Shown here: positions 38,365 to 48,324 of the stretch, piece by piece | How the letters are laid out: each line of letters starts with the position of its first letter | Numbering within the stretch: the stretch's first letter is position 1 | NCBI RefSeq assembly: GCF_000723205.1 | Contig: NZ_HG315671.1 | Span: 1,895,351-1,959,350 of the forward strand | DNA from: Formosa agariphila KMM 3901 | Lineage (GTDB): Bacteria; Bacteroidota; Bacteroidia; Flavobacteriales; Flavobacteriaceae | Direction: 5' to 3' | Length of the DNA: 64,000 nucleotides | Notes under the pieces: generated by a model | Database searches by the model: none | What the model saw: the letters and a program-made list of their open reading frames with translations, nothing else | What the model was told of the DNA's origin: nothing | Translations under genes and position numbers: made by a program

Positions 38365-39306
38365 ATGGAAAATAAAACATTACACATTACTAATGGAGGC
38401 GCATTAACCAACTATTTAGTAGAACTAGAATTCCAAGGCGAAATATTAACATGGGAAGAAATGCTTTGCGAAGGCCCAACAATAGAACATATAAATTCAC
38501 CAGAATTTATAGATACACGCTTAAAATTTCTTAGAGAGTTTTACGACATCGAAGCCGATACAGATAAGTTAAAAAAAGACATTAGTGTTTTAGATAATAC
38601 TGAACACTATAATGAAATTATTTTATGGTTTGAATATGATTTATTTTGCCATATAAACCTTATTGGGGTTATTAATTTACTACTTCAAAAGAAAATAGAT
38701 TTACCTTTGTTTCTTGTTTGTAGTGGTAGAATTCATGGTGTAAAAGAACTAAAAAGTCTTACCGAATTAAGTTCCTCTCAACTTAGCGATCATTATGAAG
38801 CTCGCGTACGTTTAACAGCCGAGGATAAAGATTTAGTTCGTACCATATGGCAACTTTATAATGGTAAAGATCATAATCTTATTAAACCATATATTGTAAA
38901 ACACTCCTCTTTCGAGTATTTAAGTAATTGTTTAAAAGCCCACCTTCAGCGGTTCCCAAATTCTATAAACGGATTAAATGAATTAGAACTTAATATTCTT
39001 AAAATAATTGACACGAGAAGTATTCATACCAAAAATCATCTATTAGGATATGCTTTAAACTTTCAAGGTTTTTATGGATATAGCGATATGCAATTTGAAC
39101 GTATAATAGAAAGATTATCTATATTTTATATAGAAGAAGAACACAGTTTAACTTTAAATGAGGATGGAAAAAAAGCTTTAAATTTTGAAGAAAATTTCGA
39201 AAGTAGATTATCTGACCCTATGATTTATGGCGGAATCCATAAAAATAAATTCTATTTTGACACTAAGCTTAACAAGCTTATAAACGTAACTAATTATGCC
39301 GATTAA
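38365..39306 (+). CDS. DUF1835 domain protein
   Basis: From MENKTLHITNGGALTNYL at 38365 the product has 313 residues; an in-frame ATG 18 bp upstream lies within the end of SUI1 and is less likely. The N-terminus (LHITNGGALT ... EEMLCEGP) matches DUF1835, and the C-terminal half resembles the associated DUF3658. Its function is unknown. The gene ends 11 bp inside the following phosphorylase gene, supporting one transcript. Confidence 0.8.
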   Translation: MENKTLHITNGGALTNYLVELEFQGEILTWEEMLCEGPTIEHINSPEFIDTRLKFLREFYDIEADTDKLKKDISVLDNTEHYNEIILWFEYDLFCHINLIGVINLLLQKKIDLPLFLVCSGRIHGVKELKSLTELSSSQLSDHYEARVRLTAEDKDLVRTIWQLYNGKDHNLIKPYIVKHSSFEYLSNCLKAHLQRFPNSINGLNELELNILKIIDTRSIHTKNHLLGYALNFQGFYGYSDMQFERIIERLSIFYIEEEHSLTLNEDGKKALNFEENFESRLSDPMIYGGIHKNKFYFDTKLNKLINVTNYAD

Positions 39307-40168
39307 AGACTCCGAATTAATTTTAAATCCAGATGGAAGTGTTTACCATTTAAATTTAAAACCAGAACATCTTGCACCAACAGTTATACTTGTTGGAGAT
39401 CAAGACCGTGTAAGTAAAATAACCAAACATTTTGATACGGTTGAACATTCTATTCAAAAAAGAGAGTTTAAAACTGAAACTGGAACTTATAATGGCAAGC
39501 GTATAAGTGTTGTGTCTACAGGAATTGGTTGCGATAATATAGACATTGTTTTAAACGAATTAGACGCTCTTGTAAATATCGATTTTAAAACGCGAACCAT
39601 TAAAAAAGATATTACCACTTTAAATATTATTCGTATTGGTACATCCGGTTCACTTCAAAAAGAAATCCCTGTAGATTCTTTTGCTATAAGTACAGATGGA
39701 TTAGATTTTTCTGGAATGCTTCACTTTTATAATATAGAAGCTTTTAGAAGTTTCCCTTTTGAAGATGCTTTCGTGGTGCATACCCAATGGAATGCTAATA
39801 AAGCGTTACCTGTCTTAATATCCAATAATAAAACATTAGAAAAAGTGTTTTCTTCAGACCAAACTAAACTTGGTGTTACGGCTACAGCAAGTGGATTTTA
39901 CGGTCCTCAAGGACGTGTTTTACGACTTTCAACTCAAGACCCAGATTTAAACGATAAAATTCACACCTTTAATTTTGAAGGCAAAAAAATTGTGAATTTT
40001 GAAATGGAAACAGCAGCCATATATGGTTTATCTGCATTATTAGGTCATAATGCACTATCGCTTAATGCCATAATTGCTAACCGCGCTACTGGAGAATTTA
40101 GTAATAATCCAGGTAAATTGGTAGAAGATTTAATCACCTATGCTTTAGGTAAAATTTTAAAATTATAA
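39296..40168 (+). CDS. Nucleoside phosphorylase, uridine phosphorylase-like
   Basis: The 290-residue protein has the NP-1 family elements ILVGDQDRVSKI (about 30-41), STGIGCDNIDIVL, RIGTSGSLQ and the nucleoside-binding NFEMETAAIYGL. Such enzymes split nucleosides with phosphate to base and ribose-1-phosphate; uridine is likely but not certain. It is the last gene of the dioxygenase operon, overlapping DUF1835 by 11 bp. Confidence 0.87.
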   Translation: MPIKDSELILNPDGSVYHLNLKPEHLAPTVILVGDQDRVSKITKHFDTVEHSIQKREFKTETGTYNGKRISVVSTGIGCDNIDIVLNELDALVNIDFKTRTIKKDITTLNIIRIGTSGSLQKEIPVDSFAISTDGLDFSGMLHFYNIEAFRSFPFEDAFVVHTQWNANKALPVLISNNKTLEKVFSSDQTKLGVTATASGFYGPQGRVLRLSTQDPDLNDKIHTFNFEGKKIVNFEMETAAIYGLSALLGHNALSLNAIIANRATGEFSNNPGKLVEDLITYALGKILKL

Positions 40169-40350
40169 AACCTAATTACTGTCACTATTTATGGTTTTTA
40201 TATAAATAGCGGCAGAAAATTATATAATTTTTAATTATTTTAAAGTTAATTATACATTACACAATATTAATGTTAAATTAAAGTATAATAATTTGTTAAG
40301 ATCAAAACTTATTATTAAGTTTATTACCACCGACCTAACCAAATTAAATT

Positions 40351-40530
40351 ATGCTAATCACCGTTTCAATTATTATAGCATTGCTTGTTGCTATTAATGT
40401 TTTACTATTGATTTTTAGTTGTAATAAAATTTCAGACTACAAAATTGATGAAAACAAACGTATTCAAATGGTAATAGAAACAACTACCAAGCAATCTCAA
40501 CAGTCTTATTACGCTGCAACAGGGAGTTAG
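40351..40530 (+). CDS. Small single-pass membrane protein, 59 residues
   Basis: ATG at 40351 opens a short frame encoding MLITVSIIIALLVAINVLLL and then a polar tail ending YYAATGS. The hydrophobic part (about residues 2-23) is a clear membrane segment, with a Cys at its end that might be a weak lipobox (IFSC). The 3' end overlaps the convergent ung gene by 47 bp. No family is recognised. The strong membrane pattern and proper spacing after the operon make a real gene plausible, but there is no independent support. Confidence 0.45.
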   Translation: MLITVSIIIALLVAINVLLLIFSCNKISDYKIDENKRIQMVIETTTKQSQQSYYAATGS

Positions 40531-41149
40531 TTTCACTAAAATGTTTATTACTAAACCAATATCCTCGATTTGCACTTAATGGTGAAGGATGCCCAGAAAT
40601 AAGTATAAAATGCTTATCGGTATCTATTATTTTCGATTTTTTTTTAGCATAACCACCCCACAATAAAAACACAATCCCCTTTGTATTCAAACTGATTTGT
40701 GAAATTACATTATCGGTGAATTGCTCCCAACCCTTTTTTTGATGACTTCCTGCTTCATGAGCTCTAACAGTTAAAGTAGCATTCAACAATAACACACCTT
40801 GTTTTGCCCAACGTTCTAAATTTCCGCTAGTCGGGTAATCAATTCCTAAATCGGTTTCAATTTCTTTAAATATATTTTTTAGCGATGGAGGATGTGGTAC
40901 ACCATCAGCTACAGAAAAGCTCAATCCATTCGCTTGCCCTGGCCCATGATAAGGATCCTGACCCAAAATAACAACTTTTAAATTTTTGAATTCACAAGTA
41001 TTAAACGCATTAAAAATGTCTTGTTCTGGCGGATAACATGTATTTGTTTCGTATTCAGATTCCACATAATTCCATAACCCTTTAAAGTAAGGTTTATTAA
41101 ATTCTGATTCTAAAAACGAGGACCAATCCGAATTTATATTTTTTATCAT
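40484..41149 (-). CDS. ung: Uracil-DNA glycosylase
   Basis: The 221-residue family-1 enzyme shows the water-activating loop GQDPYHG (Asp65, His68), the FSVADGVPHPPSL uracil pocket, LLLNATLTV and the DNA-minor-groove loop HPSPLSANRG. It removes uracil from DNA. It is convergent with a small membrane ORF and divergent from the YfcC-type transporter, with a possible -7 box TAAATTTG (minus strand, 41176-41169). Confidence 0.96.
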   Translation of the reverse strand: MIKNINSDWSSFLESEFNKPYFKGLWNYVESEYETNTCYPPEQDIFNAFNTCEFKNLKVVILGQDPYHGPGQANGLSFSVADGVPHPPSLKNIFKEIETDLGIDYPTSGNLERWAKQGVLLLNATLTVRAHEAGSHQKKGWEQFTDNVISQISLNTKGIVFLLWGGYAKKKSKIIDTDKHFILISGHPSPLSANRGYWFSNKHFSETNSLLQRNKTVEIAW

Positions 41150-41215
41150 AATACTTGCTCTTAAAGCTCAAATTTAAAAATAGTATTATCTTTCCACTTA
41201 TAAATTGAAAAAAAA

Positions 41216-42721
41216 ATGTCTTTTATGAAAGCCATTAAATTCCCTAGCGCGATTACCGTTTTACTACTAATTGCTGCAGTTGTTGCTTTATTAACCTATA
41301 TAATTCCTGCTGGTAAATATGATAGGTTAACATATAATAAAGAATTAGATACGTTCTCTCAAGAAAAAGAAACTAAAACTGTGGTATTAGCAGCAACTCA
41401 GGAAACTTTAGATCAATTCAATATTAAAATTCCGATTGAAAAATTTAAGGACGGTGATATCTGGAAACCTATAGGCATCCCAAATACTTATCATACTTTA
41501 AAATCTCAACCCCAGGGCATAACCGCTTTTATTCAATCGCCAATAAAAGGAATTATGGAAGCTATCGATGTGATTCTCTTTGTGCTTATTATTGGTGGGT
41601 TTATAGGCATTATGAATTTTAGTGGTGCTTTTGAAGCTGGAATTTCTTCGCTTGCCAAGACATTACATGGACGGGAATACATTTTAATTATAGTTATTAC
41701 TTTTTTAATAGCAATTGGAGGTACAACTTTTGGTTTAGCTGAAGAGACTATTGCCTTCTACCCTATTTTAATTCCAGTATTCTTGGCTGCAAAATACGAC
41801 GCTATGGTCGCCTTAGCCTCTATTTATATTGGTTCGTGTATTGGAACATTAGCATCTACCGTAAATCCGTTTTGTACTATCATTGCTTCAGATGCTGCAG
41901 GAATTAATTGGACTACCGGATTAACAACACGTTTAATTGTGTTTTTTCTAGGTTTAATTATTTGCTTAGTATACATTATTCGTTACGGACAAAAAGTGAA
42001 GTTGGATCCATCTAAATCTATTATTTTCGAACAAAAACAAGCTATTGAAAGTCAGTTTCCATTAACTAATTTAGACTCAGCTTTAACTTTAACTGCTAAA
42101 TATAAATTCATCTTAATTGTTTTTATGATGTGTTTTGTAGTTATGATATATGGTGTTTCGCAATTAGATTGGTGGTTTTTAGAAATGACAACTGTATTTT
42201 TAATTGGCGCAATCCTTATTGGTATTATAGCACGAATTAAAGAGACTACTTTTGTAGATACCTTTATAAAAGGTGCAAATGATTTATTGGGTGTTGCTTT
42301 TATTATTGGTATTGCTAGAGGGGTTACTGTTTTAATGGAAGATGGATTAATTAGCGACTCTTTATTATTTTATGCCAGTTCGTTAACCGATGGTATGAAT
42401 AAAGGGGTTTTTATAAATGTGATGCTATATATTTATAGCGGACTTTCATTTTTTATTCCTTCATCTTCTGGAATGGCTGTTTTAACCATGCCCATTATGG
42501 CACCATTAGCAGATGGCGTTGGTATTGGTCGAGATATGGTAGTAAATGCGTATCAATTTGGAATGGGTATTTTTGCTTTTATAAATCCTACAGGATTAAT
42601 TTTAGCTTCTTTAGCCATTGTTAAAATTGGTTTCGATAAGTGGTTACGATTTGTAATGCCTCTGGTGGGGATTTTACTTATTTTCATCATGATTGTATTA
42701 ACAATTTCAGTTTACATTTAG
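41216..42721 (+). CDS. YfcC-family membrane transporter (DcuC-like)
   Basis: The 501-residue protein has about 12 hydrophobic segments and the family's LLTYIIPAGKYDR near the N-terminus, a GGTTFGLAEETIAF loop (about 166-180), STVNPF (220-225) and a second-half SFFIPSSSGMAVLTMPIM. The YfcC/C4-dicarboxylate carrier family moves acids or amino acids with cations; the substrate is not visible. ATG at 41216 or 41225 could be the start. It lies alone between ung and mutS2. Confidence 0.85.
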   Translation: MSFMKAIKFPSAITVLLLIAAVVALLTYIIPAGKYDRLTYNKELDTFSQEKETKTVVLAATQETLDQFNIKIPIEKFKDGDIWKPIGIPNTYHTLKSQPQGITAFIQSPIKGIMEAIDVILFVLIIGGFIGIMNFSGAFEAGISSLAKTLHGREYILIIVITFLIAIGGTTFGLAEETIAFYPILIPVFLAAKYDAMVALASIYIGSCIGTLASTVNPFCTIIASDAAGINWTTGLTTRLIVFFLGLIICLVYIIRYGQKVKLDPSKSIIFEQKQAIESQFPLTNLDSALTLTAKYKFILIVFMMCFVVMIYGVSQLDWWFLEMTTVFLIGAILIGIIARIKETTFVDTFIKGANDLLGVAFIIGIARGVTVLMEDGLISDSLLFYASSLTDGMNKGVFINVMLYIYSGLSFFIPSSSGMAVLTMPIMAPLADGVGIGRDMVVNAYQFGMGIFAFINPTGLILASLAIVKIGFDKWLRFVMPLVGILLIFIMIVLTISVYI

Positions 42722-42781
42722 ACGTATTAAACCTTTTTATTTACTTAAATTTGTTGTCTTTAAAAATTTTCAAAATTTAGA

Positions 42782-44947
42782 ATGATAAACATTCACCAGA
42801 AAACCTTACAGGATTTAGAATTTCAAACCGTATTAGAACAAGTTAGTGAATATTGCATCACTAATTTAGGACATAACGCTGCACTAGAAATTTTACCTTT
42901 TAAACATAAAGAAGACGTTTTAAACGCACTTCAATTAACTCATGAATATGTATCATCGTTTTATAACGATAACCGTATACCTAATCATGGTTTCGATGAT
43001 ATTACCAAAGAACTCCAACTTCTTAAAATTGAAAACACTTATTTAGAAGTACATAGTTTAAAGAAGATTGTATCCATTTCGCAAGCTACTAATGAGATTA
43101 TTGTATTCTTGAAAAAATTTATAGAATACTACCCTAATTTATATCAAAGTGCGTCTCATATAGAAATTACCAAGGTACTTATAGAAAGTATAAATGCCAA
43201 AGTAGACCGATTTGGAGATATAAAAAATAACGCTTCGCCCCTGCTTTATGAAATAAGGCAAACCATGAATAAGCTTAAAGGTCAAATTAACCAAAGTTTT
43301 ACCACGGCTTTAAACATGTATCAAGGTTTAGAATATTTAGACGATATTCGAGAATCTGTGGTAGAAAACAAACGTGTTTTAGCCGTTAAAGCCATGTATA
43401 GACGAAAAGTAAAAGGGTCTATTATGGGAAGCAGTAAAACAGGAAGTATTGTATTTATTGAACCTGAAGCGACTTTAAAATATACACGAGAATTACATAA
43501 TTTACAATTCGAAGAAAAAGAGGAAATTGTTAAAATTCTTAAATATTTAACCAATTACATCAGGCCTTATATCGGCTTGTTAAACGATTATCAATCGTTT
43601 CTAATAAATATCGATTTAATTGCTGCCAAAGCTCAATATGCTAAATCTTTAAATGCTATTCTCCCTGAAATAACAGAAGAACGCAGCATGTACTTGCGCG
43701 ATGCATATCACCCTTTATTATATTTAACAAATTCTAAAAAGGATAAAACTACTTACCCGCAAACCATAACGTTAAACGAAGACAATAGAATTATTGTAAT
43801 ATCTGGCCCGAATGCAGGTGGAAAAAGTATTACTCTAAAAACAGTGGGTTTACTTCAAATTATGTTACAAAGCGGGATGTTAATACCTGTTCACGAACGT
43901 AGTAAAACTTATATTTTTGACCGTGTGTTAAGTGATATTGGTGATAATCAATCTATAGAAAATCATTTAAGTACGTACAGTTATCGCTTAAAGCAAATGA
44001 ATTACTTCTTGAAAAAGTGCAACAGTAGAACGCTTTTTTTAATCGATGAATTTGGTACCGGATCAGACCCAGAACTTGGTGGTGCACTTGCTGAGACTTT
44101 TTTAGAAGAGTTTTACGAACGAGAAGCATACGGGATTATTACAACCCACTACTCCAATCTTAAAATTCTTGCTAATGAATTGCCGTATATGCAAAATGCC
44201 AATATGCAATTTAACAACAAAACGTTAGAACCCATTTTTAAATTGGTTTTAGGTCAAGCAGGAAGTTCGTTTACGTTTGAAGTGGCTCAGAAAAATGGTA
44301 TTCCATATAGCTTAATAAACAAAGCGAAAAAAAAGATTGAAGGTAGTAAAGTACGTTTTGATGCCACTATTGCGAAACTTCAAAAAGAACGCAATAAGTT
44401 AGAGAAAACAGAACGTTCTCTTAAAGTTAACGAACAGAAAAAACTGTCGGAAGCAGAAAAATTAGAAGAAATTAACACTAAAATTCAGAAGAAGTTAGAA
44501 AGCTATCAAGAGCTTTACGATAGCAATCAACGCTACATTTATTTAGGACAAAAACTGAATGATATTTCTGAAAAATATTTCAACAATAAGCGTAAAAAGG
44601 AAATGTTAGACGAACTTTTTAAAGTTGTACAAATAGAAAACTCTAAAAGGAAACGCGTTTCTGCTAAACAAAATAAAATTCAGAAAGCCAAAGCGCAAAA
44701 AGTCGTTAAGGAAGCTGAAAAGAAAGTTGAAGTTATTAGACAAAAGAAAAAAATTGCGAAACAAAAAGCAATAGAAGCCCCCAAACCTAAAGTGACTTTA
44801 AAATTAGGGGATCGCGTACGAATGATTGACGGAAAAGCTGTTGGAAGTATTGATACGATTGAGAAAAATAAAGCCATTGTAAATTATGGCATTTTTACGA
44901 CTAATGTTAATTTGGATCAACTAGAACTTGTAGAAGCTAAAAAATAA
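42782..44947 (+). CDS. mutS2: MutS2-family ATPase lacking a C-terminal Smr domain
   Basis: The 721-residue protein has the MutS2 core, clamp helices and the ABC-type ATPase with Walker A GPNAGGKSITLKT (about 341-353) and Walker B FLIDEFGTGSDPELGGAL. A long coiled-coil (about 520-670, lysine/glutamate-rich) follows, then a small beta domain (KLGDRVRMIDGKAVGSI). B. subtilis MutS2 is longer and ends in an Smr nuclease domain; none is visible here. Members act on recombination intermediates or collided ribosomes; which one applies here is unknown. TAAATTTG at 42746-42753 is a possible -7 box. Confidence 0.88.
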   Translation: MINIHQKTLQDLEFQTVLEQVSEYCITNLGHNAALEILPFKHKEDVLNALQLTHEYVSSFYNDNRIPNHGFDDITKELQLLKIENTYLEVHSLKKIVSISQATNEIIVFLKKFIEYYPNLYQSASHIEITKVLIESINAKVDRFGDIKNNASPLLYEIRQTMNKLKGQINQSFTTALNMYQGLEYLDDIRESVVENKRVLAVKAMYRRKVKGSIMGSSKTGSIVFIEPEATLKYTRELHNLQFEEKEEIVKILKYLTNYIRPYIGLLNDYQSFLINIDLIAAKAQYAKSLNAILPEITEERSMYLRDAYHPLLYLTNSKKDKTTYPQTITLNEDNRIIVISGPNAGGKSITLKTVGLLQIMLQSGMLIPVHERSKTYIFDRVLSDIGDNQSIENHLSTYSYRLKQMNYFLKKCNSRTLFLIDEFGTGSDPELGGALAETFLEEFYEREAYGIITTHYSNLKILANELPYMQNANMQFNNKTLEPIFKLVLGQAGSSFTFEVAQKNGIPYSLINKAKKKIEGSKVRFDATIAKLQKERNKLEKTERSLKVNEQKKLSEAEKLEEINTKIQKKLESYQELYDSNQRYIYLGQKLNDISEKYFNNKRKKEMLDELFKVVQIENSKRKRVSAKQNKIQKAKAQKVVKEAEKKVEVIRQKKKIAKQKAIEAPKPKVTLKLGDRVRMIDGKAVGSIDTIEKNKAIVNYGIFTTNVNLDQLELVEAKK

Positions 44948-45030
44948 AGCCATAAATCGCGAAAAGTTACAGCAACACTTCATATATATGCTAGAAATTT
45001 TGTAATTTATATTGAAAACCAGAATCAACC

Positions 45031-45774
45031 ATGAAAACGCTATTAGCCACCTTTATAAGTGTAATCTGCTTTTGTCAATTTGCACAAGCCCAAGAATTCG
45101 ATTATGATACAGGAAAAACGTATTCAAATTACAAAAATGAAGTCTCATTAGAAGTCCTTCAACTAATTAATGGACTGTATCAATTATCTTACGAACGCTA
45201 TATCTGGAATAATTTTACAGCTAATTTAGGTGTGGGGTATAAAGGAAAGGAAGGTTTGGTAAAATTTTCTGGATTGGATGGTGACCATATTAAAACCGAT
45301 GAAATTTTTTATACCGGATTTCAAATAATACCAGAAATACGCTATTATTTAAAAAGTACAGCTCGTAAACCTTTAAGTGGGTTTTATTTTGGAGCCTATT
45401 TAAAATACTCAAATTATAACAGCGATTTAAACGGAACTTATATTGATAGAACTAATACAAGTTATGATGTGGAATTCGATATGGGAACTACGATTACTTC
45501 GGTTGGACTTATGTTTGGATATAAATTACCGATTTCAAAACACTTCAATATCGATTTTATGATTGCAGGTCCTGGATCAGGGAATTATAAATTCAGATTT
45601 GAAAACAAAAGAGATTTACCAGATGAATTTTACGATGACTTAAATAATACGCTTGAGAATCATAGTATATTGGATATTATAAATTCTGATTTTAAATTTT
45701 CTCAAGTGAATCGTAGCTCTAAATTTTCGGCATTATCGTTTAGATATGGAATTGCCATAGGTTATACGTTTTAA
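45031..45774 (+). CDS. Secreted outer membrane beta-barrel protein (DUF3575-like)
   Basis: The 247-residue protein has a signal peptide (MKTLLATFISVICFCQFAQA, cleavage before QEFDYD) and alternating-hydrophobicity strands; QLSYERYIWNNFTANLGVGY, IIPEIRYYL, GFYFGAYLKYS and a C-terminal aromatic strand (IAIGYTF) point to an eight- to ten-stranded barrel like DUF3575. No function can be given. The next gene begins 28 bp later. Confidence 0.75.
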   Translation: MKTLLATFISVICFCQFAQAQEFDYDTGKTYSNYKNEVSLEVLQLINGLYQLSYERYIWNNFTANLGVGYKGKEGLVKFSGLDGDHIKTDEIFYTGFQIIPEIRYYLKSTARKPLSGFYFGAYLKYSNYNSDLNGTYIDRTNTSYDVEFDMGTTITSVGLMFGYKLPISKHFNIDFMIAGPGSGNYKFRFENKRDLPDEFYDDLNNTLENHSILDIINSDFKFSQVNRSSKFSALSFRYGIAIGYTF

Positions 45775-45802
45775 AACGTACGCTATAATTTAAATTCATA
45801 TA

Positions 45803-46219
45803 ATGAATCCAATAAATAACAACGAAAAACTTATTCTTTTTGATGGTGTTTGCAATTTATGCGATCATTCTGTTCAGTTTGTAATTAAACATGACAAAAA
45901 CAATCGTTTTAAGTTTACAACTTTACAAGGTGAAACTGCTAAACCTATTTTGGAATTCTTTACAATAGATACACAAAGAGTTGATTCTATTTTACTTTAC
46001 ACCCCTGATAACAAATTATTCACGAAATCTACCGCAGCTTTAAAAATTGCTGCACATTTATATTTTCCAATTAATTTATTAAGTGTATTTTTAATAATAC
46101 CTAAATTTATTAGAGATTTTGTTTACGACTTTATAGCTAGAAACAGATATAAATGGTATGGTAAAAAAGAGGCTTGTATGATTCCTACCAAAGCGTTGAA
46201 AGCTAAATTTTTAGAATAA
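45803..46219 (+). CDS. DCC-family thiol-disulfide oxidoreductase-like protein (DUF393)
   Basis: The 138-residue protein starts with the family hallmark LFDGVCNLCDHSVQFV, giving the DxxCxxC-type motif (VCNLC), and continues with FTTLQGE and SKTSAALKI-like elements. DCC proteins are thioredoxin-like and probably redox active; the substrate is unknown. Confidence 0.88.
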   Translation: MNPINNNEKLILFDGVCNLCDHSVQFVIKHDKNNRFKFTTLQGETAKPILEFFTIDTQRVDSILLYTPDNKLFTKSTAALKIAAHLYFPINLLSVFLIIPKFIRDFVYDFIARNRYKWYGKKEACMIPTKALKAKFLE

Positions 46220-46317
46220 TTTAACAACTATTCAAAGTTTTTTCTTTCAAATCAGCTTTTAACCTTATACATTTGAATGCATATTTAATTAATTAATACT
46301 TATAACATCATAATCTT

Positions 46318-46998
46318 ATGAAAACATCAAATTATTCGCTTTTAATATTAATGGTTACTTTAATTTTTAGTAGCTGTTCTAGTGTAAAAGTTTTAGACTC
46401 TTGGAAAGGAGATAATGTATCTTCTATTCGAGAAAAAAACATTCTTGTAATTGCGAGAACAGATAATAACCAAGCACGTATTGCTTTCGAACAAGAAATT
46501 GCAGAACATTTACGTAATAAAGGTTTACAAGCGACTGAAAGTTTCAAAAAAATGCCTCATATCGAGCCAAATAAAAAATTAGATGAGGCTCAAGTGAATG
46601 CACTTACTGAAACAATTAAAAGAGAAGGTTTTGATGGTGTGATATTAAGTGTAATTAAAGATTATTCTGAACAACAACAAACTACGACAGATGGTGGATA
46701 CTACGCTGGAGGAACTATGGGTGGTATGTACGGAATGTATCCTGGTTACTATGGTGGTTTTGGTGGATATTATGGTCACCCAATGGGTTACGTTGGTGTT
46801 GGTAGTTATATGCCTGCAACTACAACAACTAGAACTGTTAAAACTTTTGTTTTAGAAACTGTAGCTTATAATTTAGATGAAGCTGAAGGAAAACAACTTG
46901 TAGCTGTAGTAACGTCTAGTATTGAAGACCCTAGTAGTGTAAGTAAAAATGCTGCTGAATATGCAGATAAAATCGAAAAAGCATTAGCGGTTAAATAA
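46318..46998 (+). CDS. Lipoprotein of the DUF4136-like type with Gly/Tyr-rich insert
   Basis: The 226-residue protein has a lipobox (FSSC, about residue 20), a small alpha/beta domain (NILVIARTDNNQARIAFEQE ... IKREGFDGVILSVI) and an insert of about 45 residues very rich in Gly, Tyr and Met (GGYYAGGTMGGMYGMYPGYY) before the last strands. The fold resembles DUF4136 lipoproteins, but the assignment is tentative. Its terminator, just downstream, was split by the IS256 insertion. Confidence 0.7.
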   Translation: MKTSNYSLLILMVTLIFSSCSSVKVLDSWKGDNVSSIREKNILVIARTDNNQARIAFEQEIAEHLRNKGLQATESFKKMPHIEPNKKLDEAQVNALTETIKREGFDGVILSVIKDYSEQQQTTTDGGYYAGGTMGGMYGMYPGYYGGFGGYYGHPMGYVGVGSYMPATTTTRTVKTFVLETVAYNLDEAEGKQLVAVVTSSIEDPSSVSKNAAEYADKIEKALAVK

Positions 46999-47063
46999 AA
47001 CTTAGCTAAATTTTTATAAAAAAAGCCTCATAACGGCAGTATCTCATAAACTGTGTAAGTTTT

Positions 47064-47099
47064 AAAATCTCAGGTTAAATATTAATCTGAGATTTTTTT
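47064..47099 (+). terminator. Hairpin/terminator inside the left end of the IS256 element
   Basis: AAAATCTCAG (47064-47073) pairs with CTGAGATTTT (47087-47096), followed by TTT, 28 bp before the transposase ATG. It probably blocks read-through transcription into the transposase gene, a known protection feature of IS elements. Confidence 0.6.
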
Positions 47100-47127
47100 A
47101 TTCATTAATTTTAACTTTTACACACTT

Positions 47128-48324
47128 ATGAAACCAGAAGATTTATTAAACGAAGACTTTTTAAAACAATTCAAGAATGCACCAGAGCTAACATCCTTTT
47201 TAGAACAGTTGCACAAACGTGGTATTGAGAAGTTACTAGAAGGGGAACTAGATGCCCATTTAGACTACGATAAGCACAAAAAAAGTAAAGCAGCCAACCT
47301 TCGAAATGGTTACACTAAAAAGAAATTAAAATCCGTTTTAGGAGAAACAGAGATTCAAGTTCCTCGAGACCGTGATAGTTCTTTTAATCCTTTAATTGTA
47401 AAGAAAAGAGAAAGTACAACAGAAGGCATCGAAAATATTATTATATCGCTTTATGCCAAAGGCATGAGTAACAGTGATATTGAAGAACAAATACGTGAGC
47501 TGTACGATTTTAATATTTCTACATCCACTATTTCAAGGATTACAGATAAGATTACAGAAGATGTTATTGCTTGGCGGAACAGGCCTTTGGAGGCCACTTA
47601 CCTAATTGTTTGGATGGATGGCATCGTATTTAAAGTTAGGGAAAACTCTAAAGTCATAAACAAGACTATTTATATTGCAGTAGGCCTGAGAACAGATGGC
47701 AAAAAGGAAGTCCTAGGATTATGGTTAGGTAAAAATGAATCTTCAGCCTTTTGGATGAGTGTTTTAACCGATATTAAAGCTCGAGGAACTCAAGATATAC
47801 TTATCACAGCTACCGATAATTTAAATGGATTTACGGATACTATTAAAACTATTTTTCCGAAATCAACGACTCAAATTTGTGTTGTGCATCAAATAAGAAA
47901 TTCGTGTCGTTACGTGGTCTGGAAGGACAAAAAGGAATTTACTCGTGACATGAAGCAAATCTATACTGCTCCTACAAAAGAAGCTGCCAAAGCTGCTTTA
48001 AATGACTTCAAAACTAAATGGGATTCTAAATATTCTTACGCCATTAAAAGTTGGGAAAATAATTGGGATGAGCTTACAGTATTCTTTGATTTTCCTATTG
48101 AAATAAGAACCATAATCTACACCACAAATCTTATAGAAAACCTAAATGGAAAGATACGGAAATACACAAAAAACAAACTCTCGTTTCCAACCGATGAAGC
48201 AGTTATGAAATCCGTGTTTTTAGCTTTGAGAGAAAGCACTAAAAAATGGACCATGCCAATCAGAAATTGGGGAGTGATACTAAATCAATTTTTAGCTATA
48301 TTTGAAAACAGGATTAAGTTATAA
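47128..48324 (+). CDS. IS256-family transposase (DDE)
   Basis: The 398-residue protein is full length for IS256. Visible parts: N-terminal [14 protein letters not shown] and [27 protein letters not shown], catalytic Asp in YLIVWMDGI, second Asp in [18 protein letters not shown], and the catalytic Glu in [13 protein letters not shown]. No stop or frameshift interrupts it, so the element may still be active. Confidence 0.96.
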   Translation: MKPEDLLNEDFLKQFKNAPELTSFLEQLHKRGIEKLLEGELDAHLDYDKHKKSKAANLRNGYTKKKLKSVLGETEIQVPRDRDSSFNPLIVKKRESTTEGIENIIISLYAKGMSNSDIEEQIRELYDFNISTSTISRITDKITEDVIAWRNRPLEATYLIVWMDGIVFKVRENSKVINKTIYIAVGLRTDGKKEVLGLWLGKNESSAFWMSVLTDIKARGTQDILITATDNLNGFTDTIKTIFPKSTTQICVVHQIRNSCRYVVWKDKKEFTRDMKQIYTAPTKEAAKAALNDFKTKWDSKYSYAIKSWENNWDELTVFFDFPIEIRTIIYTTNLIENLNGKIRKYTKNKLSFPTDEAVMKSVFLALRESTKKWTMPIRNWGVILNQFLAIFENRIKL

